Part shown: piece after piece, positions 9,293 through 19,953 of the stretch
How positions within the stretch are numbered: position 1 is the stretch's first letter
Layout of the letters: the number at the start of each line of letters is the position of its first letter
DNA from: Oscheius dolichura
Taxonomy: Eukaryota; Nematoda; Chromadorea; Rhabditida; Rhabditidae
Direction of reading: 5' to 3'
Assembly (NCBI GenBank): GCA_932521035.1
Contig: OW051496.1
Span: forward strand, 2,976,001-3,040,000
DNA length: 64,000 nt
The notes under the pieces: generated by a model
What the model was told of the DNA's origin: nothing
Seen by the model: the letters and a program-made list of their open reading frames with translations, nothing else
Database searches by the model: none
Program-made: the position numbers and the translations under genes

Positions 9293-12200
9293 ATGTTGTC
9301 TTCCTCTGTTGGTCTTCTTCCATTTCTACTTTTGGCAGCTGCCACCGGCCCGTCGAAGAAACCTATTCTTTGTCAGTGAAAATCAACTCGGCCAATCGCA
9401 AACAAGCCAATTTTAGGCCATGAAATACCAAATAAAACGCCCTTCAGTGAATTTAAAGACTGCGAATACGTTAACGGAAACGGAATCGGGAATATTAATG
9501 AATTTGTCCAGCTGGACCTTTCCGACGCCAGTGAACATGAAATTACCACCTTTTTCGCCAAACCGACGGAAGAAGAAGTTGTTTTATTTCTTAAGAAGAA
9601 TACTGGTGTTCTTGTTTTTTAGGTTACACTATCGGCTGGAATTCGACTCGTTGACAATAACAATATCGAAACGTTGGATTTTGGAAAAGTGCGGGATATC
9701 CTGTTTAACGACAAAGCAACTGAAAAGCTGTCCCATGGTATTTCGCCGGTTTATTCACTTGATAATCACTTCGTTTTCCGTTCCTGTATTTTATATCCGC
9801 GACAATTACGTGGTGAAGTTGCTTCGGATCAATCTTCGCCATTTTCATGCGCCAAACGCTTCGTTTGTGTTTGTCAACAATCCCCGCTTGGTGATTGAGG
9901 ATTCTCATATATATACTTTGATTCGTTATTACAAGCAGAAAAATTGGAAGACGACTAGTTATAGTGGACTTGGAGGTTAGTTATGGCCGGAGCCAGGCGG
10001 AATCCTGCGACCGGTTGGGAAATGTTCCCGCTGACCACAACCACGGAAGGCCGCCAAGCGCGCCCAATATTGGGTGGGCGGGGCCGTTTCTCGGGTATTT
10101 CCTGGCCGATTTTTAAAATTCAAAGACTACCTTGGAGAGCACGCCAATATGATTCTAACGGAACAGGCTGCAACTCAAAGACTCCAACAAACAAATCTGA
10201 AGCCCCACAAACGTTGAATTGGTCGATATTAGCCTCAGGAAGCGTTACGTAGCGTTCCTCTGTCAAAGTTTGTAAGGCTACTGATTTTTTGTCAGCCCGT
10301 TTGAAGAGTCACCGGAGTCGTTAGAATCGTCTTGACGTGTTCTTCAAGATGGTCTTTGAATTTTAGAAATTGACCAAGAAATACCCGAGATACGGACACA
10401 AGCGCACGATACTGCCGTCTACGCCCAAAATCGGGTGCGTGCCAGTTGGCGGCCTTCTCTGGTGCAACGGCTAGCATGAAGATAGTTTTCAGAGTGCGTC
10501 TTTATCTATAACAATAACAGCGGTGACACTACTCCGTCAGATCAAAAATTGGCCGTTTGTAAGGCGATGGGAGGAGATCTCTACCTGGAAGATAGGAAGT
10601 TACCAAGCTCGCTAGAGGTGGCAATGGGATGTCTGCGTCTTATCAATGTCGATTTTGGCGAATTTCATATTAAACCAAGATTAACAGGGAAGCGAAAGCC
10701 TCGTTACCAGTGCTCTGGTGGCTCTCGTTCGGCATTTATCCGTAACAAAAATCTTTGTGGGCCTAAGATGAGACTATTGGTGGATTACATTCAAGGAGCA
10801 GACACCCTCGTGGAAAGTGATATAGTTCTGGGTATTAAAACCAAGGATATCCAGTTGGATCTGAGCCTGCACGAGCAGACCTGCTGTAAGTTGTCTTTCC
10901 ATTCGATCTCAGGGTCCACTAACGGGCTTATAAAGAAGTTGGACACGCTATGTTTCTCGCGAGTCTAGTCAATTTCGGACGGAGCCGGATCGAGGAGGAG
11001 ATCAGCATAAATAAGGAGCCCTCTGTATATTCATTCCTTTTCCAGCAAGAGATTGTACGAGACAGGAGGTGGCGGATGCCTATTACCTATGCTCTACGAT
11101 AAAAGAAGATGCTGATATCGCAGAATGGTTCAGATATAAGGGATTCGCTCAAAAACGAGGCTTTCTCCAGTCGAGTACGGCTACACTGACAATCGCAAAC
11201 AGTAGACCGTCAAACTTGAGTCTTCCTAATTTGAAAAGTGTTACATGTTTGTTATTCTTTTAAGATAGAAATTTGGATTTTAGACCTCGTCATCTGGATG
11301 AACCATAACCTGACCTCATTTGATATGCCCTCGTTGGAAAAGGTTGATCGACTGAACGTCAGCTTCAATCCAAAGTGGACTTTAACAGAATTCTCAAAGA
11401 CATTTGAAAAGATCGATGAAGTTGGCCCGGAATCATACGTAGAATGTTTAATCGACACTCCAGTGATCACGAATTTCCGCCAGATTAAACTGTGCACGCA
11501 CCTGAAAGGAGACCTGACATTGAGGGGCGTGTCGAACGAGGACGACAAGTTGTTCACGGCTACGATACTGGACGGATGTCTGACGGTCAAGAACACGGCG
11601 CTGACGAGTCTCCGTTTTCTGGAAGGGGCGATCATTGGCAGCTGTACGGGCCAGCACCTGATCGAGGACAATCCACAGCTGTGTGCCCGGGGATATTTGA
11701 CCGGGGTCGGTAATGTGGTCAGGAGGAACAACGCCGATAAGGGCTGTCGTGAGTTTCTGCTCATTTTTTCTGTATTGGAAAGGGTATGCCGACCATGGCT
11801 GGATAGAGACTCCACTTGTGATCTTGACTCTTCAAATTCCCCCGGAAGAGCTTGGAGGCTGTCCTCTCTCCAGCCATAATCGGATAGACTTCAATAATGT
11901 TAATTTCCAGCGTGTACCCTGGATGATTTGGCCAAGAGTGCCGCCTCCCGGCCATCTGACTGTAGTGTGACCCACGCCAACAAGGAATTCGACTGTAATC
12001 TGTACGATGGCAGCCAGCTGGTCGAGGTCAAAGGCACTCTAACCGTCGTCAACTGCCATGATTTGGATGCCGACTTTCCCGCCCTGAAGAAGATTACAAG
12101 TGAAGTGGTAGGAGCTGTTGCCCTAACTGTTACAAACTCGTCCGCCCTTCCCAGTCTAGAATTTTTGAAGAGAATCGATATGGGATTTTCAACGCTGGAT

Positions 12201-13587
12201 ACCCACGTAGCAATCGATGCAAAGGTACGACTAGCTGGACTCTTTAATCGTTTTATTCCAGATGACCATCCATGAATATCTGCTTTATGAGTACACGTTT
12301 GGGCCACATGTTTGGCAGAGCGAGCCGGATAAAGCATACGAGACCTGCTACGATATCTGGGATTTTAGATACGATTGCACAACCTTTGAAGGAGATCTTG
12401 TCGTCAACAAAGATGCTTTGGACGATCATACGTCACTCGAGACAATAACCGGCTGTCTGATTGTCCAAAACGGGACCCAGCTGTTCTTCCTGGATAGAAT
12501 AAAACATATCGGGAACACCTGCCTGTACCAGGACGAGAAGAAATATCCGTTGAGCCCGAGTCGAGGATTTAAAAAGACGACCATCAGCCAGATGAAGAAG
12601 AAATACTGTCCGCCACGAGAGGAAAGGGAGCGCCTGGCCCCGATTACCAATCTGACCACCATCGAGTTGAGCGGCGAAGCTCCGGAGTGCTGTGAGCTTT
12701 GTCTTTTTCTACCAATCCAACATTTTTAGCCAAGAGCTGTAACAAAATGTCAGCCGGAAACTGTGACACTTTCTATGGGAATTTGGTTCTCTCGCCCAAT
12801 GACTATGTGAAGAATTTGGAAGTCATTTACGGCAGTCTCGTCATTGAGGGCATGCTCCCGGAAACTATGGAATTTCCCAAATTGACCCGGATCGAGAATC
12901 CTACAGGTTTTTTTTGCCCGTTTCGGACCGCTAAACCTCGTTTTCAGCCCCGGCTCTGGCGGTAAACAACAACCGCCACCTTCGATCTCTGCTCATGCCG
13001 AAGCTGGTCAATATTTCGGCGGATGACAATGGCCGGCCGCTGATAATGGTCACGAGAAACCCGAATCTGCAGAATTTGAGTGACTTTATCCCGTCGGCAT
13101 TGCTCCCCTCCTGTGAGAATGTCCGGAACGCCCTGTGCTACGCGGATATTCTTGGGCAGGATGAGGTGGTGGAGAAAAAAGGTGGGTACTGTAGTTATTA
13201 ATGGAGCAGAGACAAATTACAGACCGAAACTGGGAAGACGCCAAGATTCTGGCGGTGGTTCTCGCCCTGATGTTCGGTGTCCCGGTGGCCTACCATTTTC
13301 TGACGTTTGAGGAGAGGGAAGCGGCCCTGGAGGAGAGAGAACGACGTCGGGAAGAGGCTCGCCGGAGGAGGAAGACGGATCGGCGGAGGAGAGACCGGGG
13401 AGAGGCACGCAGCCCCAGGACGGCTAAGGCTCCCACTCCGGCACAGACGAGCCGCATCGCCAAGAGCCTCATGACCACGGCGCCGGGCGGCAGTAGTTCC
13501 TCGGGGAAAAAGAGCCGCGAGGGAACTGAATCTGCCTCTACTTCCAAGACTTTCAAGACGAGGATGTCGCCTGAAGACGCCGTCTAA
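9293..13587 (+). CDS. tandem receptor L-domain single-pass membrane protein, copy 2 (about 1042 aa); one abnormal splice site
   Basis: Twelve exons match copy 1 in order, phase and often exact length: 9293-9371, 9417-9577, 9623-9737, 9781-9975, 10493-10885, 11046-11246, 11284-11748, 11911-12224, 12262-12691, 12730-12906, 12948-13181, 13223-13587. It has a signal peptide (MLSSSVGLLPFLLLAAAT), L-domain blocks, the same membrane helix and an Arg-rich tail. An ATG directly before this one (9290) is also in frame; the chosen start aligns with copy 1. The intron at 9738-9780 ends in CG where the paralogues have AG, and no nearby AG restores the frame. Either this allele is damaged or splicing there is non-canonical; everything downstream is intact. 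Intron 4 is swollen by a foldback repeat. The 3' half is nearly identical to copy 1, the 5' half is not. Confidence 0.75.
10020..10465. repeat. foldback (MITE-like) element in intron 4 of L-domain copy 2
   Basis: The left arm (about 10020-10165, with TCGGGTATTTCCTGG, AAATTCAAAGACTACC and GATTCTAACG) is matched by the reverse complement of about 10315-10465. The arms are imperfect, about 140 nt each, around a 150-nt centre. A related single-arm copy sits in the equivalent intron of the third paralogue (17525-17665). Confidence 0.65.
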
Positions 13588-13607
13588 GGAAGAACATTTC
13601 CAACAGG

Positions 13608-13613
13608 AATAAA
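13608..13613 (+). terminator. poly(A) signal AATAAA of L-domain copy 2
   Basis: AATAAA lies 20 nt after the TAA stop. A second GAATAAAG follows near 13664. On the opposite strand AATAAA (13760-13755) serves the convergent third paralogue, so both transcripts end within a 255-bp gap. Confidence 0.65.
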
Positions 13614-13842
13614 AAGGCCCCGAATTCGAGAAGAAAATACATGATAAATACTAGGGAGGCCCGAATAAAGTGGTTCGTTTTGTGGGAAACGGACTGTAAT
13701 GTTCCGTTATCTCACAAAGTAAAGAAAAAAGGCTAGGAATCATTTCGAAATCTCTTTATTACTTCCACCGCTATTTATTACTTATTTTTTATGTTATTAG
13801 GATGTATCTATTTGTGTTGGAAATGGATTTTCTGCTATTGTC

Positions 13843-16800
13843 TTGTCAGGATCTTCTCCTCTTCTTCTTTTTCATGTGCCTCGACCGGCTGCTTCTTTTA
13901 CTGTTTCTTCGGGTCCCCTGTCTCGGTCTCGGTGCCGGATTGTTGTTCCTCGGGGTTGGGGTCGTAGTTTCCAACGAGGGCCGTGACTTGAACTCTTTCA
14001 ATGTCGGCGTCCTCTTCTTGCCGTGGTGTATTCGTGCCTTTGGAGTCCGCGCTTTTGGAGTCTTCGAAATTGAAACCGGCACCGGGATCTTTGGAGCTGG
14101 AGATTTTCGAGTCGGAGACTTTGGAATAGAAATTGGAGGAGTCCTCGTTATTCCCTGCCCTCGACGAGCTCTCCTCCCAAAAATCTCCTCTCTCCTGTTT
14201 GCTTCCCGGCGTCTTCTCCTCTCCTCCAGGATCTTTTCCCTCCGGTTAAAATATAGGCAATGGTAAGCCACGGGGAGACCAATCATCATGAACAGTACAG
14301 CTCCCAAAATCTTGGCGTCTTCCCAGTTCCGGTCTGAATTTCGTCCCTTCCCCGATCTAAATACCGTACCGACCTTCTGCCTGTTTCATTTTCTCCAGTT
14401 CCAAAATATCCGCGTAGCACTGGGCAGTCGGGACATTTTGACAGAGATGGAGACGGCCAATCGGGATAAAATCATTCAAATTCTTTAGTTTTGCATTTTT
14501 CGTGACGACTATCAACGGCCGGCCACTGTCATCCGCCGTAATATTGACCAATCGTGGCATGTGCAGGAATTGCAGCTCCAGGTTGCCATGTACCACCAGT
14601 GCCGGGGCTAAAAATGGATTTTGTTGGGAAAAAGGCTGTCAGGCCTTTGGAAGCAGAGATCCGTGTCAATTTTGGGAATTCCGACGTCTCCATGAGCGTC
14701 TCATTGATGTGGAGATTGCCAAAGACGGCTTCCAAATTCCGGACATTATCATGCGGCTCCAGGATCAAATTCCCGTAGAAGGTGTCACAATTTCCGGCTG
14801 CCATTACGGTACAGCTCTTGGCTGAAGAATATTGAAATGAAAAAAGAGAAGGAAGCTTACAACATGCCCGATCCTTGCCACTCAACTCGAAGACCGTCAG
14901 TTTTGTAACCAGAGCCAGGCGTTCCCTTTCCCCTCTCGGCGGGCAGTATTCCGTCTTCATCTGGCTGATGGTCGTCTTTTTAAATCCTCGACTCGGGCTC
15001 AACGGATATTTCTTCCCGTCCTGGTACTGGCAATAATCTCCGACTTTCTTCAACTGTTTCAAAAAATCCAAATGCGTCCCTTTTTGGACAATCAGACAGC
15101 CGGTTATCGTCTCGATCCTCGTCTCGTTCAGGGCATCCTCGCTGACAACAAGGTCTCCTTCAAAGACGGTACAGTCGCTCGGTACATTTAGCAGATCATA
15201 GCACGTGCCGGGTAGACATTCCGGAGCAGACAGGGAAATCTTATCTCCAAACATGTACTTCAAGCCCAGATATTGGGGTATGGTCATCTGAAATCGCGGA
15301 TAAAGCGTTCTTCTCCATAATTTTCTTTTTCCCTTACATTTGCATAAATTTCCATCAAAACCGTCGGTCCTGGTTGTAGTAAAAAGGTCATTTCGATCCT
15401 CTTCAAAAAATCTATAGTGGGAAGGCCGGACGAATTCGTGACGACGAGGGCAGCTCCTTCCCGATCACTCGTAATCTTCTTCAGGACGGGAAAGGCGGTA
15501 TCCAAATTTGGGCAGTTCACAACGGTTAGAGTGTTTTTGACCTCGACCAGCTGGCTACCATCGTACAGGTTACAGTGGAATTCCTTGTTGACGTGGGTCA
15601 CACTACACCTGACTAGTCGGGAGGGGGCATTCTTCGCCAAGTCATCCAGAATACATGCTGAAATTTGGCATTATTGAGGTTAATAAAGGGTTGGAGTCCC
15701 GGCACGGCCCACGGCTTGCAAGAAAACGGGGGCTCGGGGTATGGAAACCACGAGATTGTGGGTGGAATTCGGGTCTGGAAGGATGGAAGAGGCCAAAACT
15801 CACGACAGCCCTTCTCGGCATTGTTCTCCCTGGTCACGGGCCCCTTGTCCCTCAAGAATCCTCTGGCACAGAGATTCGGATTCCCCGTGATCAGATGGGT
15901 TCCATTGCAGTCGGCAACATTGACTCTATCCAGGAACCAGAGACTGGTGAGGGTCGTGTTCCGGACAATGATGCATCCCCTCATTTCCTGGACTCGGAAG
16001 AGGGCGGCGTCCGTGTCCGAGACATTCGCCAGTATCAAATTTCCCTGGAGATGGGTACAGAGCCGGATCTTGTGGAAATCCTCGACCGTCCCATTGTCAG
16101 GTAGATTGCATTCGACTACCGATTGTATCCTATCAATTTCGGCAACTTTTTCAAATGTTTCTGAGAATTCAGATAGAAGCCATTTGGGATTATTGAAAAT
16201 TGTCAGTATTTCCACGGTCTCCAGAGAGGGAAGTTCAAATTTCTCCAATTCTGGATTGCCACTGATTTCGAGGTCTAAAATTCTCATATTGAAAAGGCGG
16301 GAAAACGAACGTTTGACACTTTTCAAACTGGACAATTTCAATGTCGACGAATTGACGGCTCCTATCGTAATTTTAGCCGTGCTCGACTGGAGAGTGCCAA
16401 TTTTCTGTTGGTATTGTTCCTGACGCATAAACCAGACAGTTATGACCGCGTCAATCTGCAGAGCCGGGCACAGGTAATACGCATCGTCGATATCTTGTTC
16501 CGTACAGTTGTCTTTTGCTGAAAAAAACGAATTGGAAAAACAAATTTTCAGATTTGGAAGCGTTGAAGGAGAATTTTTCTCCTGATTTAAATTTTTCGCT
16601 GACTGCGTCCAGATTACGGTAACAAACCGGATTTGACTCAATGGGCACCCAATAAAAGAGAATATTCAACCGTGACAAATTTTTTTTGAGAAGAACTATA
16701 TCGTAATCCACGAGACCAAAGAGAAGCGCATGTCTCATATTTTCCGAATTTTATGCACTCCATAAAACAGCGAAACCCGTATGAAAATGGTGAAAATTGT

Positions 16801-18439
16801 GTTCGGCAAGCGCTACCGTAACCCAGAGGCAACGCTAACACTGCTGAACGTCTTTCCCCGGCAATCAGAAATTTGTGGTTGGGGTTCACTGGTCCCGAAG
16901 CAACTGTACTCCGATTTTGGAGCTATGCGAAAATGTATTACCCATAGGGAACAAGGAGCCTACCCAAGCCGCATTTAAAGTGACTTTTATGCTGGTTCTA
17001 GCGGTATTTTGGGCACACCAATTTCGTTCTGGGTACTTTTAGTCGCTACAGTAACCATCCTGGGTACCTCACAGTCCTTCTAAACGAATCAGAACAAAAC
17101 TTACAACAACTATCAACATGTAAAGTGACCGGAACTGTTAGATTGCCGGCCGGGACGGATCCGTTGGCAGTCGTTCCCGTTTGAATGTAGTTCACCAACT
17201 GTTGCGCGTCTTTTCCACACAGATTTCGATTATTGACAAGTTCCGATCTGTTGCCAGAGTGACACGATAAATTGCCATCCAATAGAGTCGGTTCAATATG
17301 AAAATTTTGAAAATCGACATTGATAAGTCGTAGACATCCGCCGGCTATCCGTATCGAATCTTGTAATGTCATATTTTCCAGGTAGAGATCTCCGGATATC
17401 GTCTTACAGTATTCCAGCTGCTTTGCTGTCGGAAGGAAATCTTTATCCTTCTCTATTAATTCATATCGGCATTCTATAAAGGAAAAATAAAATGAAGTCT
17501 ATATGGGCAAAATGAGAAATTTCGGGCGCCCGTTTTAGGGCGAAGACGGGAGTGCCGGGCGTTTGTGTCCGTATTTTGGTCATTTCTTGGTCGATATCAA
17601 AAATTCAAAGATCTGGCTGGAGAACACGTCAAGACGATTCTAATGAACCCGGTCACATCTCAACCGCGCCGACAACAAATCTGTAGCAGTGTAAACTAGA
17701 AGCGGCCCCTCGCGGCTCATCAAAAGTGCCAACCAATTTGGCACAATGGCCAGTAGTAGAAGAACCGACCATCTGCCCGTATATAGGAGCCGTTGTTTGC
17801 CTTTTCTCTGAGCAGTTTCAATAGCTTCTCGTCCAATGTCAGCCGTGGATTGTTGGCTATCCGAATCAGAATATTATCGCCGGCTTCAATCGCGGTTAAA
17901 TTGAAATTAATCCTATTCAAATGCCAGTTTTCTTCAATTATTAACAACGGGACGTGGTCTGAAACGGGCAAATAAATGAATAGCACCGAGATGATTACTG
18001 TAATTGGCAATAGCTTTTTCAATTACAGTCGTCTCCAGTTTAATTGTTGTCACTTTTCCAAAATCCAATATTTTGATGTTATTATTTTTGGAAACGACGA
18101 TTCCAGCAGCCAGTGCTACCTGAAATTGGCATGTGATTAATTTTCCCACTCTAAAAAGTACACTTTCACCCGGTGGCCTGGTGAAAAATTGGGTAATTTC
18201 ATTTTCAGCAACAGTGGAAAAGTTCAATTGGACAAAATCAGTAATCTGTCCAATAATGCCGTTATGATACTTGCTAAAAGAGCAATTCTTCCAATAGTCA
18301 AAAGTTGTTCCATCTTTTATGTATGAGCCTAAATTTTAGAAGTTATAGTAGCTGTGAGCTCCTTACATATGTTGGGATCATCTGCTGTGACGTGTGACAG
18401 AAGTAAAAATTGAAGAAGGCCAACACAGAAAGACAACAT
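13843..18439 (-). CDS. tandem receptor L-domain single-pass membrane protein, copy 3 (1081 aa)
   Basis: Twelve exons with paralogue-matched phases: 18439-18367, 18328-18162, 18119-17999, 17958-17770, 17473-17105, 16517-16311, 16274-15804, 15657-15338, 15287-14861, 14821-14645, 14607-14374, 14333-13843. It encodes a signal peptide (MLSFCVGLLQFLLLSHVTA), the same chain of L-domain blocks, a membrane helix (GAVLFMMIGLPVAYHCL) and a longer Lys/Arg/Pro/Ser-rich tail than copies 1 and 2. The intron at 14644-14608 begins with GC rather than GT. The choice is supported because the exons on both sides keep the same lengths (177 and 234 nt) as in the two paralogues. Copy 3 is the most diverged member but carries one block of exact DNA identity with the others (14955-15013). 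It is convergent with copy 2. Confidence 0.85.
17525..17665. repeat. dispersed repeat, single arm, in intron 4 of L-domain copy 3
   Basis: It contains GTGTCCGTATTTTGG, AAAATTCAAAGAT and ACACGTCAAGACGATTCTAA, shared with the arms of the foldback at 10020-10465. It occupies the intron homologous to the one holding that foldback; the same intron in copy 1 is short and lacks it. Confidence 0.6.
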
Positions 18440-18771
18440 CACAGCGAAGAGACAGCCATAGAATGGAAGACGAATGTTCAAAATGTTTAAAACGGGTCAC
18501 AAATTTACAGGATTTTTCCGATAAAAAACTGGAAAGATTCTGTTCATCAAAATGATTTGAACGGGCATTTTCGAACATTCAACAAGTACGATTGCCCTCG
18601 AAAACGGGTGAAACCAACAAGCGCGTGCTGCCGATGTCGACTTGTCTAAAAGTTGAAATAGCTATCCATTTCATTCACTTACGGAAAACAACGTGGAGGA
18701 TACGGGGGATCTGCACCAGTGCTGAACGGAATCGGATCTTTCAAGTGGCTCGGAATCGGGGTCTGGCTTGA

Positions 18772-19174
18772 CTACGGGGTAAATTTCGAGACGGTGTCAG
18801 AATCGGAATTGATTATCTCAGAAAATTCCCCCAACTTTGTTCTCCGTAAAATGCCGATACCGGGCTTTTTTGGAATCGGAATGGGGATCCGATACTGATT
18901 CCGGCCATTTTCCGGTACGGGATCGGCATACCACCCAGCCCTGCCCTGCATCACAAAGCTTTGCTTGCCGAATTTAACTTTTAACATTGAAAAAGGCTGC
19001 CGTTATCCAAAGAAGGTCCAAGAAAGCATGCCGCATCTCATAGCAGTCGTCCGAATCCACCGTTCTGTACCATTTTCCTCCTTCCATAGCACTGGTAAGA
19101 CGAGCGCCATCAAAAAAGCAATACCTCAAAGCATCGATTAAACCAAAAACACAACTGAGAATGTACGGAACCAT
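18772..19174 (-). CDS. small two-exon hypothetical protein, about 120 aa
   Basis: Exon 1 (19174-18986) starts MVPYILSCVFGLIDALRYCF, a probable membrane or signal segment. It is followed by GKWYRTVDSDDCYEMRHAFL and a second hydrophobic stretch (LDLLWITAAFF). A 40-nt intron (gttaaa...gcag) in phase 0 joins it to exon 2 (18945-18772), which ends at TAG. Exon 2 encodes a Pro/Ile-rich low-complexity tail from DNA of repetitive look (variants of 'ggaatcgggat'), with 'cccagccct' words also seen near 32730; it may be a repeat picked up as coding sequence. Without the intron the protein ends at 66 aa (stop at 18974). Not recognised. It diverges from the small gene at 19290 with 115 bp between ATGs. 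Confidence 0.4.
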
Positions 19175-19289
19175 ACAGACAAATAAAACTGACCCGGCAC
19201 AGCGATTCCGCAGAACAGCTATCTTTCATCTTCCTAATACTCGGCGTCAGCAGCAGCACAAGAGGTTCTTCTTCACAAGCAGCTTCACA

Positions 19290-19584
19290 ATGCCTCGGTG
19301 GTTTGACCAGTTAGCGCGTCTTACCGGACTCGACCCGAAGCGACCAGAAAGTAACTGCAATCTGCAAGTATTTGACAAACACCTGTAAAGTTATCCAGTC
19401 GTAAGCATTCGACTGACAACTTTGGTCATACCTTTTTTTACAAGCCGTAACGGGCGCCTTCGGCGCCCTCGGCTTGACCGTGCTGGTTCTCCTCCCCAAC
19501 GCCGACTCTCCCTCCTTCAGCGCCACCGAAGAAACGGACGAGAGGACGAGAGAAAGGGGGAAAATAATGAAATCACTATCTTAA
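19290..19584 (+). CDS. small single-membrane-span hypothetical protein, 66 aa
   Basis: Two exons: 19290-19350 and 19445-19584, joined in phase with a GTAACT donor and a TTTTTTTACAAG acceptor. The protein starts MPRWFDQLARLTGLDPKRPE. Exon 2 begins with one hydrophobic helix (GAFGALGLTVLVLLP) and ends in a polar, Glu/Arg-rich tail. Codon use in exon 2 is GC-rich with clean third positions, which argues for a real gene. It looks like a tail-anchored or small mitochondrial/ER membrane protein; the family is not recognised. An alternative is that it is only part of a larger gene. Confidence 0.45.
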
Positions 19585-19953
19585 AAAGAGAAACTCAAGA
19601 AAGCCTGTGGTGTGACAGGAGAGGAAAAAAAGAGGGTAATATGTGGGAAAAGCAAAATTACAGGGCACGAGTTCACTCCTGTAGCAGCTATCCAGCATGG
19701 AGGCGATGAAATGAACCAGAGTCACTACGTAGCAACTCGCGGTAGATGGGTCCTGTTTTTTCCTGCCCCAACCCTTTCTGTAAATGACCTGTTAGCATAA
19801 CCTTATCTGGTCTCAAACTGTAAAAGTGAAGTCAGCTACAGTGGAACGGGTGCATTATCAGCAGGAAGCAGCCTCCTGACGAGGCTACACCGTTCCGGAC
19901 AACGAGGCCAGATATAAGCAAGCGCCACCTGACATTCCCTGTCATCATCCAAT
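19585..19953. other. intergenic, nothing recognised
   Basis: Between the small membrane protein gene and the hydroxylase. The sequence is moderately GC-rich and no convincing exon or element was seen. It presumably holds the hydroxylase promoter. Confidence 0.4.
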
